In this document: positions 7,574 to 16,214 of the stretch, piece after piece
Numbering within the stretch: position 1 is the stretch's first letter
How the letters are laid out: every line of letters starts with the position of its first letter
Source: an uncultured Acetatifactor sp.
GTDB taxonomy: Bacteria; Bacillota; Clostridia; Lachnospirales; Lachnospiraceae
Assembly: GCA_934394515.1 (NCBI GenBank)
Contig: CAKRRU010000020.1
Span: 1 to 30,200, forward strand
Length of the DNA stretch: 30,200 nucleotides
Reading direction: 5' to 3'
Program-made: the position numbers and the translations under genes
The notes under the pieces: generated by a model
Told to the model about the DNA's origin: nothing
Database searches by the model: none
What the model saw: only the letters and a program-made list of their open reading frames with translations

Positions 7574-7602
7574 ATTTTATACTAAAATAGGGTATTTTAC
7601 AA
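7574..7602 (-). promoter_or_regulatory. Promoter of the mraZ division operon
   Basis: Minus-strand TTGTAA (7597-7602) and TAAAAT (7574-7579) are separated by 17 bases, directly before the MraZ boxes. It is the only good promoter found upstream of mraZ, after the terminators that close the lgt transcript. Confidence 0.7.
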
Positions 7603-7636
7603 GAGAAATCAAGTAGCTTTTTTCGACACTGTAACG

Positions 7637-7670
7637 CAAAAAAGCGCCCTGTCTTGTGACAAAGGCGCTT
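7637..7670 (-). terminator. Terminator upstream of mraZ (first-described of a tandem pair after lgt)
   Basis: On the minus strand AAGCGCC (7664-7670) pairs with GGCGCTT (7642-7648), extended inside by TGTC and GACA, and is followed by six T residues. It lies between lgt and the mraZ promoter and would stop transcripts that pass the stronger hairpin at 7692-7735. Confidence 0.85.
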
Positions 7671-7691
7671 ATTTCTACTATATCTGGGTAT

Positions 7692-7735
7692 AAAAAGAGG
7701 ATTGCATACAATATCTATGTATGCAATCCTCTTTT
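7692..7735. terminator. Strong bidirectional-type hairpin terminator after lgt
   Basis: A perfect 18-bp inverted repeat, 7693-7710 with 7718-7735, encloses a seven-base loop. The stem ends in A residues on one side and T residues on the other, so it could end transcription in either direction. It starts 28 bases after the lgt stop codon on the minus strand. Confidence 0.9.
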
Positions 7736-7763
7736 AACATTCTTAATAAATTTTAAAAAAATT

Positions 7764-8678
7764 TTAATTATTTTGTTGCGTGGTCTCCACTTCAGGTTGA
7801 TTCGCCTGATTATCTCCGGTGCCTGACTTTTTTAATTTCACACGAACGATGATGTCCGTCACTACCGCGAAGATCACCATGCACAGTGACAGTACCTGAG
7901 ATACGGCAAGCGTGGTTCCGGGGATGAACAGTGTATCGGTTCTGATGCCTTCGATCCAGAATCTGCCGAGTCCATATCCGCCGAAGTACAGCAGACAGAT
8001 CTCACCCTCGAACTTCTTGTGTTTACGATATGGTAGCATCAAGAGCAGAATCATCAGATTCCACAGACTTTCATACAGAAACGTCGGATGTACCTGAATG
8101 TAATTCGTTCCCTCCGCAATATGTGCCGCCACATTATCGGAGATGTCCCGGCTGCGCACTGCTTCTATCGGCAGTCTCATGGCCAGAAAATTGTCCGTAT
8201 ATTCGCCGAATACCTCACGGTTCATGAAATTGCCCCAGCGTCCGATGACCTGTCCCAGGATCAGTCCCGGTACACACAGATCCCCCAGCTGAAGCGGATT
8301 TATCTTCTTGATCCTGCAATAGATGAACAACGTCAGGAATGCTCCGATGACACCGCCGTAGATGGCCATGCCGCCGTTTCGCGTATTGAAGATACTGAGC
8401 AGATTGTCTTTGTAATAATCCCACGCAAACACCACATAATAGATTCTGGCACCGATGACCGAAAAAATCACGGCATAAATGGCGAAATCCCAGATGGTAT
8501 CCGGATTCTGCCCACTCACCTTTGCTTCATGCACCGCCATCAGAATTCCTGCCAGCACACCGATACCGATGATCAGACCGTAATATGCAATTTCAAAGCC
8601 GAATACTGAAAAACTTCTGGGGACATTTTCCAGGTAAATACCTAAATGGGGAAAAGCGATATCTCCTGCATTCATCAT
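7764..8678 (-). CDS. lgt: Prolipoprotein diacylglyceryl transferase
   Basis: Lgt moves diacylglycerol from phosphatidylglycerol to the lipobox cysteine of lipoprotein precursors in the cytoplasmic membrane. The protein has about seven membrane segments, the signature GQVIGRWGNFMNREVFG, and HPTFLYESLWN, all typical. The frame extends upstream to 8750, but AAGGAGA at 8685-8691 places the start at the ATG at 8678 (MMNAGDIAFP), giving 304 residues; the extension is a structured intergenic region. The C-terminal 25 residues are polar and presumably cytoplasmic. The lipoprotein amidase encoded at 10083-11195 would be one of its substrates. Confidence 0.96.
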   Translation of the reverse strand: MMNAGDIAFPHLGIYLENVPRSFSVFGFEIAYYGLIIGIGVLAGILMAVHEAKVSGQNPDTIWDFAIYAVIFSVIGARIYYVVFAWDYYKDNLLSIFNTRNGGMAIYGGVIGAFLTLFIYCRIKKINPLQLGDLCVPGLILGQVIGRWGNFMNREVFGEYTDNFLAMRLPIEAVRSRDISDNVAAHIAEGTNYIQVHPTFLYESLWNLMILLLMLPYRKHKKFEGEICLLYFGGYGLGRFWIEGIRTDTLFIPGTTLAVSQVLSLCMVIFAVVTDIIVRVKLKKSGTGDNQANQPEVETTQQNN

Positions 8679-8702
8679 AATTTTTCTCCTTTTGATACTA
8701 TA

Positions 8703-8846
8703 CGGATTCTCCGCGCTTCGCGCTCCCGAATCCGCAACATACATTCGCATTCCGGACTAACGCCCTATTTGCTCATGTATGTTTGATCCTCTAATAGATA
8801 GATTGTTCTGCCTGCAAGCAGTCTCGCAATCTATCTATTGAGGATC
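8703..8846. repeat. Cluster of three inverted repeats between ychF and lgt
   Basis: Three separate hairpins can be drawn. A: CGGATTC (8703-8709) with GAATCCG (8728-8734), enclosing a GCG-CTTCG-CGC tip. B: AACATACAT (8736-8744) with ATGTATGTT (8775-8783). C: a 20-21-base arm pair (8785-8805 with 8827-8846) with one mismatch or bulge. There is no T-run after them, so they are not ordinary terminators. They fill the whole leader of lgt and could be a regulatory RNA or a small mobile repeat. Confidence 0.7.
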
Positions 8847-8852
8847 TTAGTA

Positions 8853-9950
8853 TTACACGTTAAATCTGAACAAAATCACATCGCCGTCCTGTACGACATA
8901 GTCTTTACCTTCCATGCCTACGAGGCCTTTTTCACGTGCAGCTGCAAGGGAGCCCTGCTCCAGCAAATCTTTATAATTGACAACCTCTGCCTTAATGAAT
9001 CCTCTCTCGAAGTCGGAGTGGATCTTGCCGGCTGCCTGGGGAGCCTTGGTACCGATCTTGATAGTCCATGCCCTGGTCTCATCTTCTCCGGCAGTCAGGA
9101 AACTCATCAATCCCAGGATATGGTAACTAGCCTTAATCAGTTTCTCCAGACCGGATTCCTTTAATCCCAGATCATCTAAAAACATTGCCTTCTCGTCATC
9201 ATCCAGTTCGGAGATTTCTTCCTCGATCTGTGCACAAATGACAAATACTTCACTATTCTCACTTGCAGCAAATTCTCGCACCTTACCGACCATTTCATTG
9301 GAAGCACCGTCGTCAGCCAGATCATCCTCAGATACATTGGCCGCATAGATCACGGGCTTGTAAGTAAGCAGGTTATATTCTTTCAACAATGCCAGTTCAT
9401 CCTCGTCGGTCACTTCCATGCTCTTCGCCATCTTGCCGCTCTCCAGATGTTCCTTGATACGCTCCAGTAATGCAAGTTCCTTTGCATAAGTCTTATCCAT
9501 TCTGGCAGCTTTGACGACCTTGGACAATCTTCTCTCCAGTACTTCCAGATCTGCGAAGATCAGCTCCAGATTGATGGTCTCAATATCACGCAGAGGATTT
9601 ACGCTGCCGTCTACGTGAATGACATTGGGATCCTCAAAACATCTTACAACATGTACGATAGCATCCACTTCACGGATGTTGCTCAGGAACTGGTTGCCCA
9701 GTCCCTCACCCTTGGACGCGCCCTTTACCAGACCTGCGATATCTACGAATTCGATTACAGCGGGAGTTACCTTCTTGGAATGATACATCTCACCCAGTGC
9801 TTTCAGTCTGTCATCCGGTACCGTTACCACGCCCACATTAGGGTCGATCGTACAGAACGGATAGTTGGCGGATTCTGCTCCTGCCTTGGTCAGTGAATTA
9901 AAAAGTGTACTCTTTCCGACATTGGGAAGACCCACGATACCCAGTTTCAT
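8853..9950 (-). CDS. ychF: Ribosome-associated ATPase/GTPase YchF (OLA1 family)
   Basis: A 365-residue Obg-family P-loop protein with the usual length. Visible motifs are G1 GLPNVGKS (7-14), G2/G3 with DIAGL, and the variant G4 NVSEDD replacing NKxD, which explains ATP preference in this family. A coiled-coil insert lies in the middle and a TGS domain at the C-terminus ending [10 protein letters not shown]. YchF binds the ribosome and is linked to stress responses and protein quality control. The ATG start has AAGGAG about 12 bases upstream. It stands alone between the amidase gene and the hairpin cluster before lgt. Confidence 0.97.
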   Translation of the reverse strand: MKLGIVGLPNVGKSTLFNSLTKAGAESANYPFCTIDPNVGVVTVPDDRLKALGEMYHSKKVTPAVIEFVDIAGLVKGASKGEGLGNQFLSNIREVDAIVHVVRCFEDPNVIHVDGSVNPLRDIETINLELIFADLEVLERRLSKVVKAARMDKTYAKELALLERIKEHLESGKMAKSMEVTDEDELALLKEYNLLTYKPVIYAANVSEDDLADDGASNEMVGKVREFAASENSEVFVICAQIEEEISELDDDEKAMFLDDLGLKESGLEKLIKASYHILGLMSFLTAGEDETRAWTIKIGTKAPQAAGKIHSDFERGFIKAEVVNYKDLLEQGSLAAAREKGLVGMEGKDYVVQDGDVILFRFNV

Positions 9951-10082
9951 AATTTATTTTCTCCTTCTAAAAGTATTGACGTATTTCTGGATTGGGAAAT
10001 CCTAATAAAACAACATATAGTGTAACACATCAGAGACAAAATGTACATTTCTTTTCTAATTTGGGAAAAGCTGCCGACACTC

Positions 10083-11195
10083 CTACTTTCCAAAGTATGT
10101 CTGAATTCCCTGAACCAGCCCTTCCGCCAATGTATCCAATGTAGCATCACTATGGTCGGAATACCCGTTTCCCAGTTCCATATCCACGGAAGGAATCGTA
10201 CTGTAAGAGGTCTGGGTAAGGTCAATGCTCATGTGTCCTTTTCCGTATATTGCAGCACCCTGACTGCGCAATTCTTCTACCAGATCCGCTCCCAGCGCAT
10301 CGTGCTGCTGCCAGTGGGAAGCTACCGGTTCCATACTTTTCAGAGCCTCCGGTACGGAAATATAGAAACAGCCTTTGTCATAATTTTTACCATCTCCGCT
10401 ATCCCAATGCAAAGCAATGTGGCAGTCTGCCACGTTATTACAGATCACGGTTCTTGCCACATTATCCAATTGAACATCCTCACCATCTCTGAGCATCAAC
10501 ACGTCGTAACCGTTGGTCAGCAGTTTATCTCGCAAAATTTGCGCCATTCTCAATGTAACCGTGCTCTCAGAAGTACCATCCTGAAATGTCATGCCGCCGG
10601 AGACAGCTGCCGCCTCAGTAGCTCCTGCCGCCGTACTGCCACCGGTAGTCTTCGCGGAACCATCCGGATGACACAACGTCTTTACCTTGGAACCTCCGGC
10701 GGTTCCATGTCCTGCATTGACACCGATGATGATATTCTTTCGACCGGATTCTTCTGATGCCAGATACAGTACTGCAGCTCCGGAGTTGATCTTGGAATGA
10801 TCTGCGTATTCCCAGTCCGGATTCAATGTGATTTGTTGCAGATCACCATATTCTATGGGCTGACCAGATATAGACACTGTACTGTTGTTAAGTGTTGTGG
10901 ACTCCGGATTTGTCACTTGCAGTTCTTTACTGTCCTGTTCCTGCCCTGCCATATCCTCTGTCTCCTGTAAGGCAGGTTCTTCTGTGATTGTTTCGTTTCG
11001 GTATGCTTCTGTCTCATTCTGGTTTTCCGTAACCTGACTTTCTGTCGTGACGGTTTCTGCCAACATATTTTCCGAAACAACCGTTTCTGTATTTTCGGCA
11101 TTTTCCTGCATGCTGCAGGCTGTCATACTTAACAGTAACGTTACTCCTGCCAGAACTACAGTCATGACGGTTCCTTGTTTTTTACGAAAAATCAT
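10083..11195 (-). CDS. N-acetylmuramoyl-L-alanine amidase lipoprotein (Amidase_3)
   Basis: A predicted surface lipoprotein of 370 residues that cleaves the bond between muramic acid and the stem peptide. The N-terminus has a signal peptide with lipobox MTAC (Cys27), then a Ser/Thr/Glu-rich linker of about 90 residues. The zinc amidase domain shows VNAGHG, SESTVTL, LHWDS and DMELGNGYSDHSD, which supply the zinc ligands and the catalytic glutamate. The HWDS box differs slightly from the common HxN/D forms. The frame is open from 11225, but the ATG at 11195 (MIFRKKQG) follows GAGGGA and gives a proper signal peptide. The gene follows the chemoreceptor gene with a hairpin between them. Confidence 0.88.
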   Translation of the reverse strand: MIFRKKQGTVMTVVLAGVTLLLSMTACSMQENAENTETVVSENMLAETVTTESQVTENQNETEAYRNETITEEPALQETEDMAGQEQDSKELQVTNPESTTLNNSTVSISGQPIEYGDLQQITLNPDWEYADHSKINSGAAVLYLASEESGRKNIIIGVNAGHGTAGGSKVKTLCHPDGSAKTTGGSTAAGATEAAAVSGGMTFQDGTSESTVTLRMAQILRDKLLTNGYDVLMLRDGEDVQLDNVARTVICNNVADCHIALHWDSGDGKNYDKGCFYISVPEALKSMEPVASHWQQHDALGADLVEELRSQGAAIYGKGHMSIDLTQTSYSTIPSVDMELGNGYSDHSDATLDTLAEGLVQGIQTYFGK

Positions 11196-11213
11196 ATTTC
11201 TATCCCTCGATAC

Positions 11214-11251
11214 GAAAAGAACCACAGCTGTGTTGACTCAGCTATGGTTCT
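11214..11251 (-). terminator. Hairpin between chemoreceptor and amidase genes
   Basis: On the minus strand AGAACCATAGCTG (11239-11251) pairs with CAGCTGTGGTTCT (11218-11230), with one mismatch and an eight-base loop, followed by TTTTC. It fits a terminator for the chemoreceptor transcript. It ends only 22 bases before the amidase start codon, so any amidase transcript starting upstream must read through it. Confidence 0.65.
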
Positions 11252-11310
11252 GATTCCCTTTTCATTTTACAAAGATTTCTTTCTTTGGTTCCGAAATCTT
11301 CTTGCATTGC

Positions 11311-12576
11311 TTAGCCGCGCAGCTTGAAGTGCTCTAACAGTTCGTTCAGTGTGGTTGCGGAAGCGGAAAGCTCCTCACTGGTAGCGGAAGTCTCCTCAGC
11401 AGCTGCGGAATTGGACTGGATAACATCGTTGATGTCTTCCACACCCTTCTTGATGTTTCTGACGGATACGGCCTGTCTGTCGGATGCGGTACGGATATTG
11501 GCAACTTCCTGGATGATCTGATCCAGCTCGGTCATAACCTTCTGCATTGCATCGTTAGTCTCTTTGGTGACTCTGTTGCCGACTTCCACTTCGTTCATAG
11601 ATTCTTCGATCAGTTTCTTGGATTCCACAGCAGAATTGGCACTTTCTTCTGCCAGCTGTCTGATCTGATCAGCTACGACTGCAAATCCTCTTCCGGCTTC
11701 TCCGGCACGGGCTGCCTCGATGGAAGCATTCAGTGACAACAGATTGGTCTGTGAAGCGATATTCTCGATGTCTGCAATGATCTTCTCGATGTTCTGGGTC
11801 GTGGTGTCGATCTTCTTCATCGCATCAACCAGTTCATCCATCTTCTTCTGGCTGTTGGTAGCCTCGATACCTACCTGTTTTGCCTTATCGTGTACGATAT
11901 CGGTAGACTTGGTATTCTCCAGAACCTGAGTGGTCACTTCCTCTACAGTAGCTACCAGTTCTTCTACGGCTGCTGCCTGATTGGTAGCGCCTTCTGCGAT
12001 ATCCTGTGCGCTGACCGCCAGCTGGTTGCTTCCTGCGGATACCTGCTCGGAAGAACCCTGGATACCGTGCATGGTCTCACTGACCTTATTCACCATCTCA
12101 TCCAATTCATCCAATACATTGCGGAGCTGTCCCACATAAGCTTCCGGACAGCTGCTGTGTACGTCGAAATTACCCTCGGAGAAGTGCTCCACGATCTCAT
12201 ACAGATCGGTTACTACTTTTTTCAGAATACCGGCTGCTGTCTCAAAGCTGTCGGAGAGTCTTCCCAGTTCATCTTCCGACTCATAAGGCGTTCCGATCTC
12301 GAAGTCGCCGGCTGCGATCTTCTCGGATGCCACTACCAGACTTTCAATGGGTTCTACCAACATCCTGGTAAGCATTTTTGAAATCATCACGGTGAATAAA
12401 ATACTAATTACTGCTAAAACCACCACAATTACGATCCCCACGTAATTCTTTGTCTGTAACATTCCCCCAAACGTCACAAATGCGATCAGGATATACAATA
12501 CATCCATAATTCGAAATACAAGAGACAGCTTGTTCTTAATCGGTCTGTTCTTCAGCATTTCTTCTAATTTCTTCAT
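11311..12576 (-). CDS. Methyl-accepting chemotaxis protein lacking a ligand-binding domain
   Basis: A 421-residue chemoreceptor. Two membrane segments (about 21-41 and 45-67) are joined by only a few residues, so there is no extracellular sensor domain. A HAMP region follows (about 65-120), then the long signalling coiled coil with the hairpin tip [25 protein letters not shown], which binds CheW and CheA. It may sense membrane state, energy or intracellular signals, or act as an accessory receptor. It has its own promoter and AAGGAG 12 bases before the ATG. No other chemotaxis gene is in view. Confidence 0.93.
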   Translation of the reverse strand: MKKLEEMLKNRPIKNKLSLVFRIMDVLYILIAFVTFGGMLQTKNYVGIVIVVVLAVISILFTVMISKMLTRMLVEPIESLVVASEKIAAGDFEIGTPYESEDELGRLSDSFETAAGILKKVVTDLYEIVEHFSEGNFDVHSSCPEAYVGQLRNVLDELDEMVNKVSETMHGIQGSSEQVSAGSNQLAVSAQDIAEGATNQAAAVEELVATVEEVTTQVLENTKSTDIVHDKAKQVGIEATNSQKKMDELVDAMKKIDTTTQNIEKIIADIENIASQTNLLSLNASIEAARAGEAGRGFAVVADQIRQLAEESANSAVESKKLIEESMNEVEVGNRVTKETNDAMQKVMTELDQIIQEVANIRTASDRQAVSVRNIKKGVEDINDVIQSNSAAAEETSATSEELSASATTLNELLEHFKLRG

Positions 12577-12617
12577 TTGTCTGTTGCTCCTTCCGTATAA
12601 TAATTACCTCTGTCTAC

Positions 12618-12646
12618 ATTTTAGTTATCCGCCTGTCGTTCGTCAA
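12618..12646 (-). promoter_or_regulatory. Sigma-A-type promoter of the chemoreceptor gene
   Basis: Minus-strand TTGACG (12641-12646) and TAAAAT (12618-12623) with a 17-base spacer, 41 bases before the ATG. No sigma-28 flagellar promoter pattern is seen, which is slightly unusual for a chemoreceptor gene. Confidence 0.7.
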
Positions 12647-12685
12647 GCGTAACCTTCCTAAAATTATGTAAAAATCAGATATACA

Positions 12686-13846
12686 TCAAGTATGCGATGT
12701 TTTACTCATTTCCAACAATTTTGCCCGCATCTCATTTTCAATTTTCTGAAGATCTTCCTCCGCGCTCTGTCTTCTCGCACGGCCTTCTTCCTGAATCTTC
12801 ATCACTTCATCCAGAGTCGTCATCAGTGTCTGGTTCGTGGTCTTTAATGTCTCGATATCTACGATTCCTCTCTCGGATTCTTTGGCAGTCTCCACGGAAG
12901 CCACCTTCAATGCTTCTGCATTCTTTTTGAGCAGTTCATTCGTCATATCCGATACCGCGCGCTGTGCTTTTGCAGCGTCCGTGGCATGATCCAGTCCGAT
13001 GGCAATAACCATCTGGCTCTTCCACAGAGGAATCGTGTTTACCAGAGTGGACTGAATCTTCTCAGACATAGCAATATCATTCGACTGGATCAGCCGGATC
13101 TGCGGTGCCATCTGCAGGGAAATTGCCCTGGTCAGTTCCAGATCATAAATCTTTTTCTCAAATCTCTCACACATTGCCGCATAATCTTTTGCAGCCTGTG
13201 TATCCTCCGGCAGTCCGCTCTTCTGTGCCTTTTCCAGAAGCTTCGGTAGTTCCTCACTTCTGGCCTGTGCCAGTTTCTTTTTTCCTGCCAGTATATACAT
13301 AGACAATTCTTTGAAATAATTCAAATTTAACTGATACAGCTTATCCAATACCGCTACATCTTTCAGCAATACAACCTGGTGGTTCTCCATAGCATCACAG
13401 ATTTTACCGATATTCACTTCCGCCTTATCGTACTTTGCCTTCAGACTGCTCAGTCTGTCACCGCTCTTTTTGAAAAATCCGAAAAATCCCTTTTCTTCCT
13501 CGGCATCAAAATCTTTCAGCTGTGCCACTACATCTGTCAGAAGCTGTCCGACTTCTCCCATGTCCTTCGTCCGCACGTTGCTCAGTGCCGTCTCAGAAAA
13601 ATCCGCAATTTTTTTCTGGCTTCCTGCACCGAACTGCAATACTGCCTGTGTATTGGTCAGGTCGATCTGTGCTGCGAAATCATCTACCATCTTCTGTTCT
13701 TCCGGTGTCAGTGCCATCTCCGGAACAGCCTGTTCCTCTACCAGTTCTTCCGGTTTTTTCGCTGTGATCTCTGCTTTTGCCTCTGCGAAGGGATCCAGTG
13801 TCAGTGTGGGAGCCTCCTGTGTTGCTGCGTCCAAATCAATAGCCAT
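12686..13846 (-). CDS. telA: TelA/KlaA-family toxic anion resistance protein
   Basis: A 386-residue, largely alpha-helical cytosolic protein. The sections resembling NYFKELSMYILAGKKKL and IPLWKSQMVIAIGL are characteristic of the TelA family (B. subtilis YaaN and YceH). Members were first linked to tellurite resistance, but most appear to be involved in cell-envelope stress. The ATG (MAIDLDAATQ) has AAGGTGAGG about nine bases upstream. It follows xpaC by 30 bases; the xpaC-telA pair is conserved across Firmicutes, so the two proteins probably act together. It is the last gene of the run that begins at murE or priA. Confidence 0.92.
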   Translation of the reverse strand: MAIDLDAATQEAPTLTLDPFAEAKAEITAKKPEELVEEQAVPEMALTPEEQKMVDDFAAQIDLTNTQAVLQFGAGSQKKIADFSETALSNVRTKDMGEVGQLLTDVVAQLKDFDAEEEKGFFGFFKKSGDRLSSLKAKYDKAEVNIGKICDAMENHQVVLLKDVAVLDKLYQLNLNYFKELSMYILAGKKKLAQARSEELPKLLEKAQKSGLPEDTQAAKDYAAMCERFEKKIYDLELTRAISLQMAPQIRLIQSNDIAMSEKIQSTLVNTIPLWKSQMVIAIGLDHATDAAKAQRAVSDMTNELLKKNAEALKVASVETAKESERGIVDIETLKTTNQTLMTTLDEVMKIQEEGRARRQSAEEDLQKIENEMRAKLLEMSKTSHT

Positions 13847-13876
13847 TTTTGTAACCTCACCTTTCTATAATTTCAA

Positions 13877-15286
13877 TTATTCATGCTTTTTTCCCATTGT
13901 GAAATCAGATTCCGTCAGTCCTTCTTTTGCCAGCATTGTCTGTAACACCTGTGCATCAGCCGACGCATCAAAAGCGGCATCCCGGAACAAATTGTTAAGT
14001 AAAGTAACAAATGCCTGATTGATCATATCGAGTGTCTTTTCTATCTCCGCTTTTGCCTCCTGGACATCTTCACCGGGACTGCTCATCCGGTCAAATTCTG
14101 CGTATTGTTCTACTAATTTTAACATCGTCGGCAGATAATATTCCATCAGTTTGTGCATTCTGTGCATCTGCTCCGGATGTTCCTGTACCCGGTTAAATAT
14201 CTCTTTCAGCAGATTTTCCAACTGATACAATTTTCCGGAGATGACCTCTCCTTCGATCTCATCATTCAGTTCCCGCAAGTGCCGGATATATTCCATTCCC
14301 TCTGCCACCATGCTGTGCAGTTCCTGTTCCCTGTCACTCTGTGTGCTTTCCGGTGATTCGTTTTTTGGGATTTCCTGTTCTTTCTTCTGTTCTGCAATCT
14401 CTTTCTGGGCAAGGTAAGCCTTTTCTGTCTCCAGATACTGATGATAGATAACATCATTCAGCATAAAACATGTCTCTTTCTCATCCAGATGTCCGTCCGG
14501 GAACATTCCCGCTTTCAGCATCCGGCGCAGATCACGTCTTACGAACCGCACGCTTTTCCCCGTATAACGGGCCATCTCATTGATCACACCGTACATCTTG
14601 GTGCCGCAGAGTTCCAGATATTTTTCTGCCCGCTTCAGTCGGTTTTTCTGTCCGTTTCCATAGAAGATCATTTCCAGAAATATCGCAGAAAACACTCCCG
14701 GAAGAATCAGTGCGCTTAAGGAAGCTGTTCCCGGTATGGTCAAAAGTGACTGTATCAGCAGCCCCAGACCGCTGAATCCGAGACCGATCCCGCCAAACAC
14801 TGTACATAATGTTCCCGACACATTTCCCTTTTTTTCCATTTTGACCAGTGACATCATCTCCGCAGCAGTAGCTCTTCCCGGCGCTGCCTGCTGTGTCTCC
14901 GTCGCCTGCTGCATCCGGTTTTTCCCGGCTCGGGTCTTTCGTTCTTCTTCCCACTGTTTTTCCCGGTCTGCACGCTGTCTGTGCCATTCCTCATTCTGTC
15001 TGCGGCGTTCTTCCTGTTGTCGTTCCCTCTCTTCACGTTCCGCCCGGATCTCGGCCTCGGTCTTTACTTCCTCCCGTTTTTTATCCTGCCAGTTCCGTTG
15101 GGAATTCCACACTTTTTTCTCAGTGTTTTCTCTGGCAAGGTTCGCCTGAAAATCTGCTTCCCTGAGCGCATCATTGACCGTATCGGTCACAAGTGCATTC
15201 AATGAACGGAAATCTCCCGTTTTCATTGCCTCGGTAATGGTCGCCTTAAATTTTTCCCCTAAATTATTTTGCGTTTCACTCATCAT
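13877..15286 (-). CDS. xpaC: XpaC-family membrane protein
   Basis: A 469-residue protein of the family named for hydrolysis of 5-bromo-4-chloroindolyl phosphate; the true role is unknown. The N-terminal quarter is ordinary, residues 55-130 form a highly charged Arg/Glu-rich helix, and two membrane segments follow (about 156-182 and 187-209). The C-terminal half carries GKSVRFVRRDLRRMLKAGMFPDGHLD, a stretch I associate with XpaC, and a helical tail. The start shares one base with the stop of rsgA (TAATG) and lacks a clear ribosome binding site, suggesting coupled translation. The long charged helix is more extended than I would expect in the shorter Bacillus form. Confidence 0.85.
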   Translation of the reverse strand: MMSETQNNLGEKFKATITEAMKTGDFRSLNALVTDTVNDALREADFQANLARENTEKKVWNSQRNWQDKKREEVKTEAEIRAEREERERQQEERRRQNEEWHRQRADREKQWEEERKTRAGKNRMQQATETQQAAPGRATAAEMMSLVKMEKKGNVSGTLCTVFGGIGLGFSGLGLLIQSLLTIPGTASLSALILPGVFSAIFLEMIFYGNGQKNRLKRAEKYLELCGTKMYGVINEMARYTGKSVRFVRRDLRRMLKAGMFPDGHLDEKETCFMLNDVIYHQYLETEKAYLAQKEIAEQKKEQEIPKNESPESTQSDREQELHSMVAEGMEYIRHLRELNDEIEGEVISGKLYQLENLLKEIFNRVQEHPEQMHRMHKLMEYYLPTMLKLVEQYAEFDRMSSPGEDVQEAKAEIEKTLDMINQAFVTLLNNLFRDAAFDASADAQVLQTMLAKEGLTESDFTMGKKHE

Positions 15287-16197
15287 TAATATTTTTTCTG
15301 ATTTTTCAGTTCCTCATAGAGCAGGCAATAGTTCTCATAACGGATCCCCGGGATTTCTCCCTCTGCCACGGCATCCTTCACACCACACACCGGTTCCGAA
15401 ATGTGTGAACATCCGCCGAAACGGCAATATTTCTCAAAAGGCGCAAATTCCGGATAAAATCCGGCCAGCTGCTCCTTCGTAAGCTGAAACAATCCCAGGG
15501 AGCTGAATCCCGGCGTATCCAGAATATACGTATCCTCTGCAATTGAAATCAGCTCCGTATGTCTCGTGGTATGTTTTCCGCGCTCGATTTTTTCACTGAT
15601 GGAACCGGTCTCCATGACCGTCCCCGATTGCAGACAGTTCACCAGGGATGACTTCCCGACGCCGCTGGGACCGGCCACAGTGGTCGTCTTGCCGCGCAAC
15701 AGCTCCTGCAATTCCCTGATGCCTTCTTTTCTGGCAGCACTGACTGTGATAGTCCGGAATCCTGCCTGCTCATAAATTGCACGGTAATCCTCTTTTTTCC
15801 CCGCCATATCAATATCCTGTTTGTTAAAACAGATAATACAGGGAATCTCCTGCTGCTGCATCATGATCAGAAAGCGGTCAAGCAGATTAAAATTAGGCTG
15901 TGGTTTCGTAATGGCAAAAATCACCAGTGCCTGATCCACATTGGCTACCGCCGGGCGGATCAGTTCACTGTGTCTTGGAAGCAATTCCCTGATATTTCCT
16001 TTCTTCTGTACTTCATCAAGGACATCCAGTTCCACATCATCCCCCACAAGGGGCTTTCTGTGATCCTTGCGGAAAACACCCTTTGCCTTGCATTCGTATA
16101 CTGCCCCGTTGCAGTGGCCAACGTCCACACAGTGGCCAACGTCCACACAGTGGACGTAATAGAATCCGGCAATTCCTTTTATAATCTTGCCCTTCAT
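15286..16197 (-). CDS. rsgA: Ribosome small-subunit biogenesis GTPase RsgA
   Basis: RsgA is a circularly permuted GTPase that checks late maturation of the 30S subunit. The permuted order is visible: OB-fold N-terminus (1-80), G4 NKQD (125-128), then G1 GPSGVGKS (176-183), switch region GKHTTRH, G3 DTPG, and the zinc knuckle CRFGGCSHISEPVC near the end. Length 303 is normal. Unusually, the first OB-fold hairpin carries H16C-VDVG-H22C-VDVG-H28C, produced by an 18-bp tandem repeat at 16112-16156. The ATG has AGGAA five bases upstream, 17 bases after prkC. Its partner genes prkC and the PP2C gene match the standard Firmicute order. Confidence 0.96.
   Translation of the reverse strand: MKGKIIKGIAGFYYVHCVDVGHCVDVGHCNGAVYECKAKGVFRKDHRKPLVGDDVELDVLDEVQKKGNIRELLPRHSELIRPAVANVDQALVIFAITKPQPNFNLLDRFLIMMQQQEIPCIICFNKQDIDMAGKKEDYRAIYEQAGFRTITVSAARKEGIRELQELLRGKTTTVAGPSGVGKSSLVNCLQSGTVMETGSISEKIERGKHTTRHTELISIAEDTYILDTPGFSSLGLFQLTKEQLAGFYPEFAPFEKYCRFGGCSHISEPVCGVKDAVAEGEIPGIRYENYCLLYEELKNQKKY
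16112..16156. repeat. 18-bp tandem repeat inside rsgA
   Basis: CAGTGGCCAACGTCCACA occurs twice in direct succession (16112-16129 and 16130-16147) and a partial third copy, CAGTGG plus ACG, follows (16148-16156). The period is a multiple of three, so the frame is kept. The unit encodes CVDVGH. Confidence 0.95.
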
Positions 16198-16214
16198 AGT
16201 TTCCTGCCTTTATC

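Noticed and set aside
8679..8750. Longer lgt start adding 24 residues
   Set aside because: The extension runs through hairpin A, has no ribosome binding site, and the ATG at 8678 has AAGGAGA at the right distance.
8785..8846. Hairpin C as the terminator of ychF
   Set aside because: The stem is long, but no T-run follows on the minus strand, so I list it as an inverted repeat of unknown role.
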